Source: Xanthobacteraceae bacterium
GTDB lineage: Bacteria > Pseudomonadota > Alphaproteobacteria > Rhizobiales > Xanthobacteraceae
Assembly (NCBI GenBank): GCA_019746355.1
Contig: JAIESC010000258.1
Coordinates: forward strand, 1 to 35,059
Length of the DNA: 35,059 nucleotides
Direction of reading: 5' to 3'
Position numbers and translations under genes: made by a program. This document shows, one piece after another, positions 15,686 through 22,959 of this stretch (its first letter is position 1; each line of letters starts with the position of its first letter). The notes below the pieces were generated by a model that saw only the letters and a program-made list of their open reading frames with translations, was not told the DNA's origin and did not search any database.

Positions 15686-15753
15686 CCAGCCGGCGCACAT
15701 AAGAGTGGATCAAAGGCGACGAAGTGTTTAGACGGACGCTCTTCCCGGGGGCG

Positions 15754-17013
15754 ATGATGTCATCTTGCGGACTCGATTTTGGCACGTCGAACACGACGTT
15801 TGGTCAGACCGTTGAACGTGCGCCGGTGCTGATCCCGCTGGAATCGGAGAAATCCGCGATCCCCAGCGCAATCTTTTTCGAACGCGCCGGCCGCGTGGCC
15901 ATCGGGCATGCCGCCATCGGCGCCTATGTGGACGGCAATCCGGGACGCCTGATGCGGAGCCTGAAGTCCGTGCTCGGCACGGCGCTGATCGAGGAGACGA
16001 CGCCCGTGGGCCGCGAACGCCGCAGCTTCCGGGATGTGATCGCGTTCTATCTCCGCGCGGTGAAACATCGCGCCGAGCAGGCCGCCGGCCGCGAATTCCG
16101 CCATGTCGTTCATGGCCGCCCGGTTCATTTCGTCGACAATGCGCCGGACGCCGACCGGAAGGCCGAGGAGACGCTGCGCGGGATCGTCCGTGAGATCGGT
16201 TTCGACCACGTCACGTTTCAATTCGAGCCGATCGCGGCGGCGCTGGACTACGAACGGCAGATTTCCGGGGAACAGATCGCGTTGATCGCCGACATCGGCG
16301 GCGGGACATCGGATTTCTCCGTCGTGCGTCTCGGCCCGGGCCGTCATCAAAAGGCCGACCGGGAAAGCGACATTCTTGGAAACGACGGCGTGCGCGTGGG
16401 CGGAACGGACTTCGACCGGCGCCTGAGCCTGGGCGCGGTCATGCCCTTGTTCGGCTACGGCAGCGCGATGAAGCGCGCCGGCCTGGATGCGCCGTCGACG
16501 CACTTCCATGACCTCGCGACCTGGTCGAGCATCAACGGCATGTACGAGGCGAACGTCGCTGCCGAACTCCGCAGCGTCCGGCGTGAAGCAGCCCGGCCGG
16601 AGCTGTTCGATCGCCTGCTGCGTGTCGTCGAACAACAGCGCGGTCACACGCTGGCCATGGACGTCGAAGAGGCGAAGATCGCCCTGTCCCGGGCCGACCA
16701 GGTCAGAATTCCGCTGGCGTGGGTCGAACCGGGCCTGAGCGTCCGCATCGGTCGCGCCGATCTGGTCGCCCACACCAGGGAATTGGCGGCGCGCATCCGC
16801 ACGCGAATGGAGAATTGTCTTGGGCAAGCCGGCCTTGCTGCCGAAGACATCGATGTGGTGTTTCTGACAGGCGGCTCGATCCAACTGGCCCATGTGCGGC
16901 GCGCCATCGTCGAGGCCGTCGCCGATGCGCGGGTTGTCGAAGGCGACACGTTCGGCGCGGTGGGCAAAGGGCTGACCATCGAAGCCGCCAACAGATTTGG
17001 CGGCCCGGGTTGA
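15754..17013 (+). CDS. Hsp70-family protein, YegD-like
   Basis: 419 residues: an actin-fold ATPase domain without the usual C-terminal substrate-binding domain, as in E. coli YegD. LDFGTSNTTFGQ is the phosphate-1 loop, IALIADIGGGTSDFSVVRL the phosphate-2 loop, and VFLTGGSIQLAHVRRAI the adenosine motif; FEPIAAALDYER is the connecting helix. The start is taken as the ATG at 15754 with GGGGGCG just upstream; ATG 15757 and GTG 15724 are alternatives. The role of YegD proteins is not settled. It is a single gene diverging from the kinase across repeat-rich DNA. Confidence 0.9.
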   Translation: MMSSCGLDFGTSNTTFGQTVERAPVLIPLESEKSAIPSAIFFERAGRVAIGHAAIGAYVDGNPGRLMRSLKSVLGTALIEETTPVGRERRSFRDVIAFYLRAVKHRAEQAAGREFRHVVHGRPVHFVDNAPDADRKAEETLRGIVREIGFDHVTFQFEPIAAALDYERQISGEQIALIADIGGGTSDFSVVRLGPGRHQKADRESDILGNDGVRVGGTDFDRRLSLGAVMPLFGYGSAMKRAGLDAPSTHFHDLATWSSINGMYEANVAAELRSVRREAARPELFDRLLRVVEQQRGHTLAMDVEEAKIALSRADQVRIPLAWVEPGLSVRIGRADLVAHTRELAARIRTRMENCLGQAGLAAEDIDVVFLTGGSIQLAHVRRAIVEAVADARVVEGDTFGAVGKGLTIEAANRFGGPG

Positions 17014-17107
17014 TCCGCCCGGCAGCGACCTGGAGGGCAGCGCGTTCAGCAGTGGGAACGCAGGCCGAAGCCAAGGTGCTGGCGCAATTGACCCCACCCC
17101 GACCCTC

Positions 17108-17271
17108 ATAGGCGCTAAGTCAAGCGGCCTGCATCGGCCTCTCCGTTGTCATGCCCCGCGGAGGCGGGGCATCCAGTACACGCAAGCGCCGATTCCTTAT
17201 CGCCGAAGCCTGCGCTTACTGGATCGCCCGCCTTCGCGGGCGATGACGGCGGAGCTTAACTTAGCGCCTAT
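17108..17271. mobile_element. MITE-like element, 164 bp, with terminal inverted repeats and 13-bp target duplication
   Basis: The ends 17108-17125 and 17254-17271 are inverted copies at 17 of 18 positions (ATAGGCGCTAAGT is perfect). Directly outside, CACCCCGACCCTC (17095-17107) and CACCCCGATCCTC (17272-17284) are direct repeats at 12 of 13 positions. An uninterrupted version of the same target occurs at 22885-22905. Inside, two hairpins mirror each other: arms ATGCCCCGC/GCGGGGCAT (17151-17172) and ATCGCCCGC/GCGGGCGAT (17223-17244). The bases that differ between the two hairpins change in pairs. It lies between the convergent Hsp70 and sulfatase genes. Confidence 0.7.
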
Positions 17272-17280
17272 CACCCCGAT

Positions 17281-17301
17281 CCTCCCCCTTTCAGGGGGAG
17301 G
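17281..17301. terminator. Stable hairpin after the sulfatase gene
   Basis: CCTCCCCC (17281-17288) and GGGGGAGG (17294-17301) form an eight-pair stem with a five-base loop, 17 bp beyond the sulfatase stop and between two convergent genes. There is no T-run on either side, so it would slow polymerase or protect 3' ends rather than act as a classical terminator. The near-identical motif recurs at 22894-22916 next to the MoCo gene's 3' end. Confidence 0.5.
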
Positions 17302-17318
17302 GAGTACATCGCCCGCGT

Positions 17319-19016
17319 TCACTGACCCTGGCGGTTCTTGATCACCTCCTCGACCTTCTTCTTCACCGCCTCGAGATTGAACGATGCCGGATCCTGCATC
17401 GGCGGATAATCGATCCCCGTCTGCGCCAGCTCGCCCACGAACTGCTGGACCTGGACGAAGCGCCAGAACTCCCGGGCGTAGAAGTCGTTGCCGTAACCGA
17501 ACGCGCCGGTGTTGCTCGACTCGCCGCGAATGCTCGGCGTGCGCTCGAACGGATCCTGGCGGATGTTGACGATCGAAGGCATATCCGTGGTGACCTTCTC
17601 GCCCGGCCATCCGTAAGGCTGTGCGTAGAACGTGAACTTGAAGTTGTCGATGCGAACCGCACCGAGCTGCGCGCCGCCGAAGTAGAAGATTTCGCGGCGC
17701 TTGGACGGGCCCTTGCCGGTGAGCAGGTCCATCTGGTTGTAACCGTCGAGGTGATTCTTGTAGGTCCGGTCACCGAGCTGCACGCCCTTCAGAAGCTGCA
17801 CGGTGATGTCGGGGTTGCCCGCCGCGGCCATCAGGGTGGGGAACCAGTCGAGACCGGACATGATCCCGTTCTCGACGCGGCCCGGCCTGACCTGGCCCGG
17901 CCACCGGATGATGCACGGCACGCGGAAGCCGCCTTCGCCGACGGTGCCCTTGGTGTTCTTGAACGGCGTCATGCCGCCATCCGGCCAGGTGAACACCTCC
18001 GCACCATTGTCGGTGGTGAAGATGACGATGGTGTTGCTGGCCTCGCCGATGTCGTCGAGATGCTTGAGCAAGGCGCCAACGCTGTCATCGAGCTGCGCCA
18101 TGCCGGCCTCCTCGAGACCGTAGTTGGTCTCGCTGTTCTGCATCGCACTGTACTTCTTTGGGAGGAACGTCCAGACGTGCATGCGCGTGGTGTTGTGCCA
18201 GACAAAGAACGGCTTGCCGTCGCGCTTGGCCTTGTCCATGAAATCGGAGGACGCCTTGACCAGCACCTCGTCGAAGGTGGTCATATCGTATTTCGGCTTC
18301 AGGAACGGCAGGTCGTGCATGTTCGGCACGTTCGACATGTCCGGGAACGGCGGCAGCGGGCCTTCGTCGACGATCCTCTGCTTGCCGACCTTGCCCCAGC
18401 GCGGCATCTCGGCCGGGTCCTCGGCGTCGGTCGCGTAACTGCGGATCAGGCTGCGGGGACCGTACTTGTTGTAGTAATCCTGATTGGCCGGGAACGAGTA
18501 CCAGTACGGATCGGACATCGCGTCGAGGTGGTACAGATACCCGAAGAACTCATCGAACCCGTGCAGGGTCGGCAGATATTTGTTCAGATCGCCGAGATGG
18601 TTCTTGCCGAACTGCCCGGTGGCATAGCCCTGGGTTTTCAGGGCGGTGGCGAGCGTGACCGCCTGGGCCGGGATGCCGACGTCGGCGCCCGCCTGGCCTA
18701 CGGTGGTGAGGCCCGTGCGCAGCGGCAGCTCGCCGGTGATGAAGTTCGCCCGTCCCGCCGTGCAGCTTGCTTCGGCATAATAATCGGTGAAGCGCATCCC
18801 CTCGGCGGCGAGCCTGTCGAGGTTCGGCGTCCGGCCGGACATGATCCCTTGGTGGTAGGCGCCGATGTTGAACCAACCGACGTCATCACCCATGATGACG
18901 AGGATGTTCGGCCTTCTCGGTTGCGCTGGTTGTTGAGCCTCGACGGTCGTGCTCGCCACCGCGACGGCGGCAGCCGACGCCAGCAGGCCCAGACAGAGCG
19001 ATCTGAATACGCTCAT
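17319..19016 (-). CDS. Arylsulfatase, C-T-A-G-R type (exported)
   Basis: 565 residues. The start at 19016 has GAGGAGTGG upstream and opens a signal peptide (MSVFRSLCLGLLASAAAVAV, cleavage near VEAQ). The sulfatase core shows ILVIMGDDVGWFNIGAYH and Cys85 in ASCTAGRANFITG: the position after the spacer is Ala rather than Pro, still within the C-x-P/A-x-R rule for formylglycine formation. TTDNGAEVFTWPDGG supplies further metal ligands. It lacks the C-terminal beta domain of the sulfatase at 7528-9915, and their core sequences differ widely, so this is a different subfamily. A 22-bp direct repeat lies ~130 bp upstream. The substrate is unknown. Confidence 0.92.
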   Translation of the reverse strand: MSVFRSLCLGLLASAAAVAVASTTVEAQQPAQPRRPNILVIMGDDVGWFNIGAYHQGIMSGRTPNLDRLAAEGMRFTDYYAEASCTAGRANFITGELPLRTGLTTVGQAGADVGIPAQAVTLATALKTQGYATGQFGKNHLGDLNKYLPTLHGFDEFFGYLYHLDAMSDPYWYSFPANQDYYNKYGPRSLIRSYATDAEDPAEMPRWGKVGKQRIVDEGPLPPFPDMSNVPNMHDLPFLKPKYDMTTFDEVLVKASSDFMDKAKRDGKPFFVWHNTTRMHVWTFLPKKYSAMQNSETNYGLEEAGMAQLDDSVGALLKHLDDIGEASNTIVIFTTDNGAEVFTWPDGGMTPFKNTKGTVGEGGFRVPCIIRWPGQVRPGRVENGIMSGLDWFPTLMAAAGNPDITVQLLKGVQLGDRTYKNHLDGYNQMDLLTGKGPSKRREIFYFGGAQLGAVRIDNFKFTFYAQPYGWPGEKVTTDMPSIVNIRQDPFERTPSIRGESSNTGAFGYGNDFYAREFWRFVQVQQFVGELAQTGIDYPPMQDPASFNLEAVKKKVEEVIKNRQGQ

Positions 19017-19145
19017 CTTCCACTCCTCGATGTCTGTCGAAATGATCAAGAGCTTCGCAGTTGCCCTGCGCCTGACTTAATGCCCTTGGCGGCCGAACGA
19101 TACTGACATTCGGGGTAGCGGTGACGTCAGGACACTCGGCTTGGC

Positions 19146-19189
19146 CGCGTGCACTTCGGGAGGAGATCGCGTGCACTCCGGGAGGAGAT
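19146..19189. repeat. 22-bp direct repeat upstream of the second sulfatase
   Basis: Two adjacent 22-base units (19146-19167 and 19168-19189) both read CGCGTGCACT and then CGGGAGGAGAT, with one difference. They lie 130-173 bp upstream of the sulfatase start, where a regulator could bind side by side; the gap 19017-19431 shows no other clear control site. Confidence 0.6.
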
Positions 19190-19284
19190 AAAGAAGTACT
19201 CCAGCGTCGATCCATCAACACGCTTTGAACGTCGTGGTATAAACCATGTGTGGTGCATGGGGGCTTAAGTCATAGAGCGCCCAC

Positions 19285-19431
19285 ATGAAGAACCGAAAAC
19301 GAGTTTGGCGATTGGCACTCGCGGTTGCTGCCGGTGTCACGTGCATGTTCGTCAGCGACAACTGGTCGTCACTCCGGCAAGCCAACCTGGTCAGGCGCGA
19401 CCGGGGTAATCCTCTGTCAGGTTGCTGCTGA
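19285..19431 (+). CDS. Possible 48-residue secreted peptide
   Basis: ATG at 19285 opens 48 codons: MKNRKRVWRLALAVAAGV reads as a signal peptide or single membrane helix with a strongly basic start, followed by a short polar tail ending in two Cys. The ribosome site is weak. Its stop meets the stop of the membrane gene on the other strand (19432), leaving no gap. Length and good n-region are the only support. Confidence 0.3.
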   Translation: MKNRKRVWRLALAVAAGVTCMFVSDNWSSLRQANLVRRDRGNPLSGCC

Positions 19432-19668
19432 TCATCGACGCTCGCGCTCGGGTGGCTCGTCGTATCCTTTACGCGAACTGTAGAACACCAGTCCCATAAG
19501 ACCCACACCGACCACCAGCGAAAAGACGACACCCAGGATCATGGCCGCATAGCCGTGGCCGGATATTTCGACCGGACCTTCCGCATTCCACACCGCGACC
19601 GCCCACCAGACGGTCAGCCCCAGAAGGGCCAGCAAGATCGCGACAAGTGCATATTTGCCCATGCTCAT
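19432..19668 (-). CDS. Two-helix membrane protein, unknown
   Basis: 78 residues from ATG 19668 (ATG 19662 would remove two). Helix one is at about 5-25 (YALVAILLALLGLTVWWAVA), then a short periplasmic loop with EGPVEISGHG, helix two at about 38-60, and a charged cytosolic tail (SSRKGYDEPPERERR). No strong ribosome site. It is on the same strand as the second sulfatase, 415 bp upstream, so a shared transcript is possible but not shown. Function unknown. Confidence 0.65.
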   Translation of the reverse strand: MSMGKYALVAILLALLGLTVWWAVAVWNAEGPVEISGHGYAAMILGVVFSLVVGVGLMGLVFYSSRKGYDEPPERERR

Positions 19669-19742
19669 GAGGTAGGCGACATGTGCGTCGTTTCCAGGCC
19701 CTGCCGCGAACCAAATCTGACACCCGGCCGACGGGCTACCGT

Positions 19743-19796
19743 GTGCACTGCCGCCGTAATCCGGAGCCATTGCGTGCACTGTCACCGCAATTCCGG
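19743..19796. mobile_element. Two copies of the IS terminal sequence in tandem
   Basis: GTGCACTGCCGCCGTAATCC (19743-19762) and GTGCACTGTCACCGCAATTC (19774-19793) are near-identical and both resemble the right terminal repeat at 6121-6137. Two tandem ends with nothing between them suggest nested insertions that lost their bodies. They lie between the membrane protein and hemolysin III genes. Confidence 0.5.
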
Positions 19797-19887
19797 CTCG
19801 GACCGCAGACCGCCCGCGAAACACACATGCAATGTCTGATTTGGGCCAAAAACTCAGCTACAATCCTGTCGAGGACACCTCGGGCCA

Positions 19888-20544
19888 ATGCAGCCACGCT
19901 TTTCCCCTCAGTGCCGGCCATTTACGCAACCGTACGATCGGTCGGAGCTGATGGCCGATGCGCTTGTGCACGCGACAAGCGTGCTCATGGCTGTCGGCGG
20001 AACGATCCTTCTGCTTTCGGCAACGCTCGGCGGAGATCGGGCCGGTTCGGTGGCGATCTACGTCATCGGGCTGTGCGCCATGTTCGGCATCTCGGCGCTG
20101 TACAATGTCTGTCCGGTGTGCGGCTTCAAACTGATGCTGCGGCGCTTTGATCACGCCGTGATCTATCTGTTCATCGCGGCGACCTACACGCCATTTCTCG
20201 CCCTTGCAGATGAGAAGATGCTGCTTGGTGCCGTCTGGATTCTGGCGGCCGCGGGCGCAGGCCTGAAGCTGCTGGCGCCGAACCGGTTCGATCGAATCTC
20301 GGTCGCGCTCTATCTCTGCCTGGGCTGGAGCGGACTGCTTGCTTACGACAGTGTGTTTGGCTCGCTCTCAATCACGGCGCTGTCGCTGCTCGTCATCGGC
20401 GGACTTTTCTACTCCGCCGGCACGGTCTTTCACTTGTGGGATCGGCTGCGCTTCCAAAATGCCCTCTGGCATGCATGCGTGCTCGCAGCAGCAGGCGTCC
20501 AGTTTGCGGCCGTATTCGTTTCGGTAACCGCTTCATCCGGATAG
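19888..20544 (+). CDS. Hemolysin III / TrhA family membrane protein (PAQR superfamily)
   Basis: 218 residues with seven predicted membrane helices. The family pattern is visible: YDRSELMADALVHATSV at the first helix, SALYNVCP after the second, RRFDHAVIYLFIAATYTPF at the third, and LFYSAGTVFHLWDRLRFQNALWHACVLAA near the end, read here across residues ~170-200, containing the His residues of the conserved metal site. Such proteins are PAQR-like membrane hydrolase-fold proteins linked to membrane-fluidity control; the haemolysin name is historical. ATG 19888 gives a normal N-terminus. Single gene. Confidence 0.9.
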   Translation: MQPRFSPQCRPFTQPYDRSELMADALVHATSVLMAVGGTILLLSATLGGDRAGSVAIYVIGLCAMFGISALYNVCPVCGFKLMLRRFDHAVIYLFIAATYTPFLALADEKMLLGAVWILAAAGAGLKLLAPNRFDRISVALYLCLGWSGLLAYDSVFGSLSITALSLLVIGGLFYSAGTVFHLWDRLRFQNALWHACVLAAAGVQFAAVFVSVTASSG

Positions 20545-20605
20545 GAAACGGAGCTAATCTTCTGCCGCTACCCCGCCCGGATCGCACAGGCTTGCGGCCT
20601 CGATC

Positions 20606-20830
20606 TCGACCTTCAATTCAGGGGAGACAAGCGCCGATCGCCGCTGCACGATCCATTTCGACTACCCGGAATTGAAGAGTCAGAGGTCGTGGTGGCTGGT
20701 GGTCGACGACAAGACCGTCGATCTCTGCCAGGTCGATCCGGGCTTCGAGGTCGACCTCTACGTTCGCAGCAGTCTGCGAAGCATGACCGTGGTGTGGATG
20801 GGCCTGTCGACCTTGAAAGCCGTTGATGCC
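20606..20830 (+). pseudogene. Relic of an HxlR-type regulator, C-terminal SCP2-like segment
   Basis: In this otherwise gene-free 330 bp, one frame reads RRCTIHFDYPELKSQRS, then WWLVVDDKTVDLCQVDPGF and EVDLYVRSSLRSMTVVWMG. That closely resembles the C-terminal half of winged-helix regulators that carry an SCP2-like domain after their HxlR DNA-binding half. No DNA-binding half precedes it, no start codon is credible, and the end degrades into Arg-rich sequence running into the exonuclease start. I read it as a decayed remnant; the exact boundaries are approximate. Confidence 0.5.
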
Positions 20831-20874
20831 AGGCGCGGCCAGCGTCGATGCCGACCTGACGAAAGGCCTCGCCG

Positions 20875-21771
20875 ATGCCGACCAAGCCCGTGAAACCGGC
20901 GAGCAAACCCGCACGCCTTGCGGTGTCGAAAATCGCCGGACCTCTCCTGGCCGTTGACGGCGATTCATTCGCGCACCGCTCCTATCATGCGTTGCCCAAG
21001 ACGATTCGCATGGCCGCGAACGAGCCGGCCGGCGCCATCATAGGCTTCGCCAATGTCCTGCTGCGCCTCTTCGAGGCCGAGCAGCCCGGCGCGGTCGTGA
21101 TCGGGTGGGATACGCTGGAGGCACCAACCTACCGGCACAAGGCCTTCCCCGCCTATCAATCCGGGCGCCAGTTCGACAAAGAGCTGCTCCAGCAGTTTCC
21201 GCGGTTGCGCGAGTTCGTGTCGGCGTGCGGGTTTATCAATGCGCGGGCGCCCGGCTACGAAGCCGACGATTTTCTTGCCGCTGCCGTGGCGCTTGCAACG
21301 AAGCGCCGCATGAAGTCGCTCGTCGCGAGCGGCGATCGAGACAGCTTCCAACTCGCCTCGGAATCCAGCACCATTCTCTATCCGGTCCGCGCCGGCGAAC
21401 TCGCGCGCATCGGCCCGGAGCAAGTCGTGGAGCGCTATCGCGTGCTGCCCGAACAGGTGCCCGATTTCATCGCCTTGCGCGGCGACCCTTCCGACCGCGT
21501 GCCGGGAGCCAAAGGCGTCGGCGAGATCGGCGCGGCCGCGCTCCTGCTTCAATTCGGCACATTGGAAGGAGTCTTGCGGGCCGGACGTTTCGCGCGCGAG
21601 GCGGACCAACTACGGTTGTTTCGTCGCATCGCCACGATGGATGCCAAGGCGCCGTTGCCGCCGGTCCGGCCGACCAAGCCGACATGGGCCAAAGCCGCGG
21701 AGCTTGCGCGGGCATGGCGGCTTGGTCAGCTTGCCGAGCGGCTGGATCGCCTTTCCGTTGCCAAGCGATAA
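20875..21771 (+). CDS. Stand-alone 5'-3' exonuclease / flap endonuclease (Pol I N-domain type)
   Basis: 298 residues equivalent to the 5' nuclease domain of DNA polymerase I, without the polymerase. Metal-binding acids are in place: Asp28 and Asp30 (LLAVDGDSFAHRSYHAL), Glu129-Asp131-Asp132 (GYEADDFLAAA), Asp154 and Asp156 (ASGDRDSFQL), and Asp204/Asp207 in GDPSDRVPGAKGVGEIGA, the helix-hairpin-helix that holds duplex DNA. The N-terminal ~20 residues are Lys/Pro-rich and dispensable-looking. It would remove RNA primers or 5' flaps. ATG 20875 is the first in-frame start; the ribosome site is modest. Single gene. Confidence 0.93.
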   Translation: MPTKPVKPASKPARLAVSKIAGPLLAVDGDSFAHRSYHALPKTIRMAANEPAGAIIGFANVLLRLFEAEQPGAVVIGWDTLEAPTYRHKAFPAYQSGRQFDKELLQQFPRLREFVSACGFINARAPGYEADDFLAAAVALATKRRMKSLVASGDRDSFQLASESSTILYPVRAGELARIGPEQVVERYRVLPEQVPDFIALRGDPSDRVPGAKGVGEIGAAALLLQFGTLEGVLRAGRFAREADQLRLFRRIATMDAKAPLPPVRPTKPTWAKAAELARAWRLGQLAERLDRLSVAKR

Positions 21772-21821
21772 CCGATGGATTCGACGGCGATCGCGGCGTT
21801 GCCGCCGGCGGCTGCGGCGGG

Positions 21822-22085
21822 TCACGGCGTGCGCGGTGCGGCACCGGGCAGCCAGCGGATTTTGCGGCACTTGCCTTGATACGGTGCTTGCCCGCGTGGG
21901 CATCGGTTCACGATGCGGCCCCGGCTGTCGGCGTAGGGATATTGATACTGCGGCTCGTTCGGGTACGGATAATCCCGGCCGGCGCCACCGAACGTGAAGC
22001 CCTCCGCCATGGCAGCGCCGGAGCAGAACAATGCAATCGCGATCACGGCAAGCGCCCTCATGCCGAGCCAATTGTCGGCACGCAT
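21822..22085 (-). CDS. Small secreted protein, Tyr/Pro- and Cys-containing, unknown
   Basis: 87 residues from ATG 22085 (ATG 22061 is an alternative that removes eight). A signal peptide (MRALAVIAIALFCSGAAMA) is followed by EGFTFGGAGRDYPYPNEPQYQYPYADSRG, read in parts, rich in Tyr and Pro, then NRCPRGQAPYQGKCRKIRW, where two Cys could form a disulfide. A periplasmic or extracellular small protein; no named family known to me. It converges on the exonuclease gene. Confidence 0.65.
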   Translation of the reverse strand: MRADNWLGMRALAVIAIALFCSGAAMAEGFTFGGAGRDYPYPNEPQYQYPYADSRGRIVNRCPRGQAPYQGKCRKIRWLPGAAPRTP

Positions 22086-22320
22086 CGTTGTTCCCGGTCT
22101 TATCCCAAGGCGGATTGCCCGCGGCAACGACGCTCAAACCACGATATCGACCGCGGTGCTCTCAGACGGCTGAGCATCGGTCGCAGGCCCGGACGGAGCC
22201 TCCGTCGAAGCAACAGCAGCCGGAAAACGTCTGCCGATCCCGGGCCGAACAGGGCCGCCGGCATCGGGCTGCTTGCAATCGCCGTCGGCATGTTCATGTC
22301 ACGACACTGCAGGCCTGCCG

Positions 22321-22401
22321 TTGCGGTGTCAGTGCAGCTATTTTCCGCGGTTCACCGGCATCGGCTGACCGCACGGCGCCGATCGCTTTCTCGTGCGCAT
22401 C
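22321..22401. mobile_element. IS relic matching the left half of 5965-6137; rest of 22086-22681 featureless
   Basis: TTGCGGTGTCAGTGCA then TATTTTCCGCGGTTCACCG and CATCGGCTGAC, GCTTTCTCG and GCGCATC repeat the order seen at 5965-6046. On the minus strand it reads as a transposase-like tail (DAHEKAIGAVRSADAG). No right end follows. The remaining 596-bp gap between the small secreted protein and tRNA-Gly holds only weak, unrecognised frames. Confidence 0.55.
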
Positions 22402-22681
22402 AATCAGGCCGCCGATAGCTTTGCACTGGATCGACGGGCGGTTGATGAACGACTTCGGATCAATCATGAGGATTACGCGGGGTTCAATCCGAAGAACGGC
22501 CGGCAACGAGTGCGCGGCCTTCGTGCGACTTGCGCCTCCATCTGCGGGCGAACGGCGGGCGAAATCGAGGCTGCGTGCCACATAGCGACGGCACCTGACA
22601 GCAACGTTCCCAGCAGGCCAGAACGCGAATAAAAGCTGTAAAACCGCCTGTAAGACTTTCCGCAAGAGCGTCGCCAAGCGT

Positions 22682-22755
22682 TGGAGCGGGCGAAGGGAAT
22701 CGAACCCTCGTATGAAGCTTGGGAAGCTTCCGTTCTACCATTGAACTACGCCCGC
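22682..22755 (-). tRNA. tRNA-Gly (anticodon CCC)
   Basis: The minus strand from 22755 folds as a full cloverleaf: acceptor GCGGGCG with CGCCCGC, D-arm GTTC/GAAC around AATGGTA, anticodon stem GAAGC/GCTTC around loop TTCCCAA (anticodon CCC), a four-base variable loop ATAC, T-arm GAGGG/CCCTT around TTCGATT, discriminator T and an encoded CCA end (22682-22684). The loop reading puts CCC at positions 34-36, decoding GGG. No attachment-site copy of its 3' end was found in the window. Confidence 0.97.
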
Positions 22756-22959
22756 GCCGTTTTGCGGCGCACCCACCATAGACGCGGCCGCGCCGAGGGG
22801 GAAGCCCTTGGCGCGGCCGCGATAAATCATGGTGCGCGACTCCGGAACGCGCGGATTGCCGCAGTCGGACTCGGGGCGGACCCCCACCCCGACCCTCCCC
22901 CTTTCAGCAGGGGAGGAAGTGCACCGCCTGGGTTGCGCGACTTGCGCCAGCCGCGACGT

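Noticed and set aside
22294..22677. 127-codon minus-strand frame upstream of the tRNA
   Set aside because: Its C-terminal third is the IS relic at 22321-22401 and the rest has no motif or ribosome site; treated as decayed sequence.
22682..22755. tRNA-Gly as an integration site of a genomic island
   Set aside because: No direct repeat of the tRNA 3' end and no integrase are visible in the window on either side.
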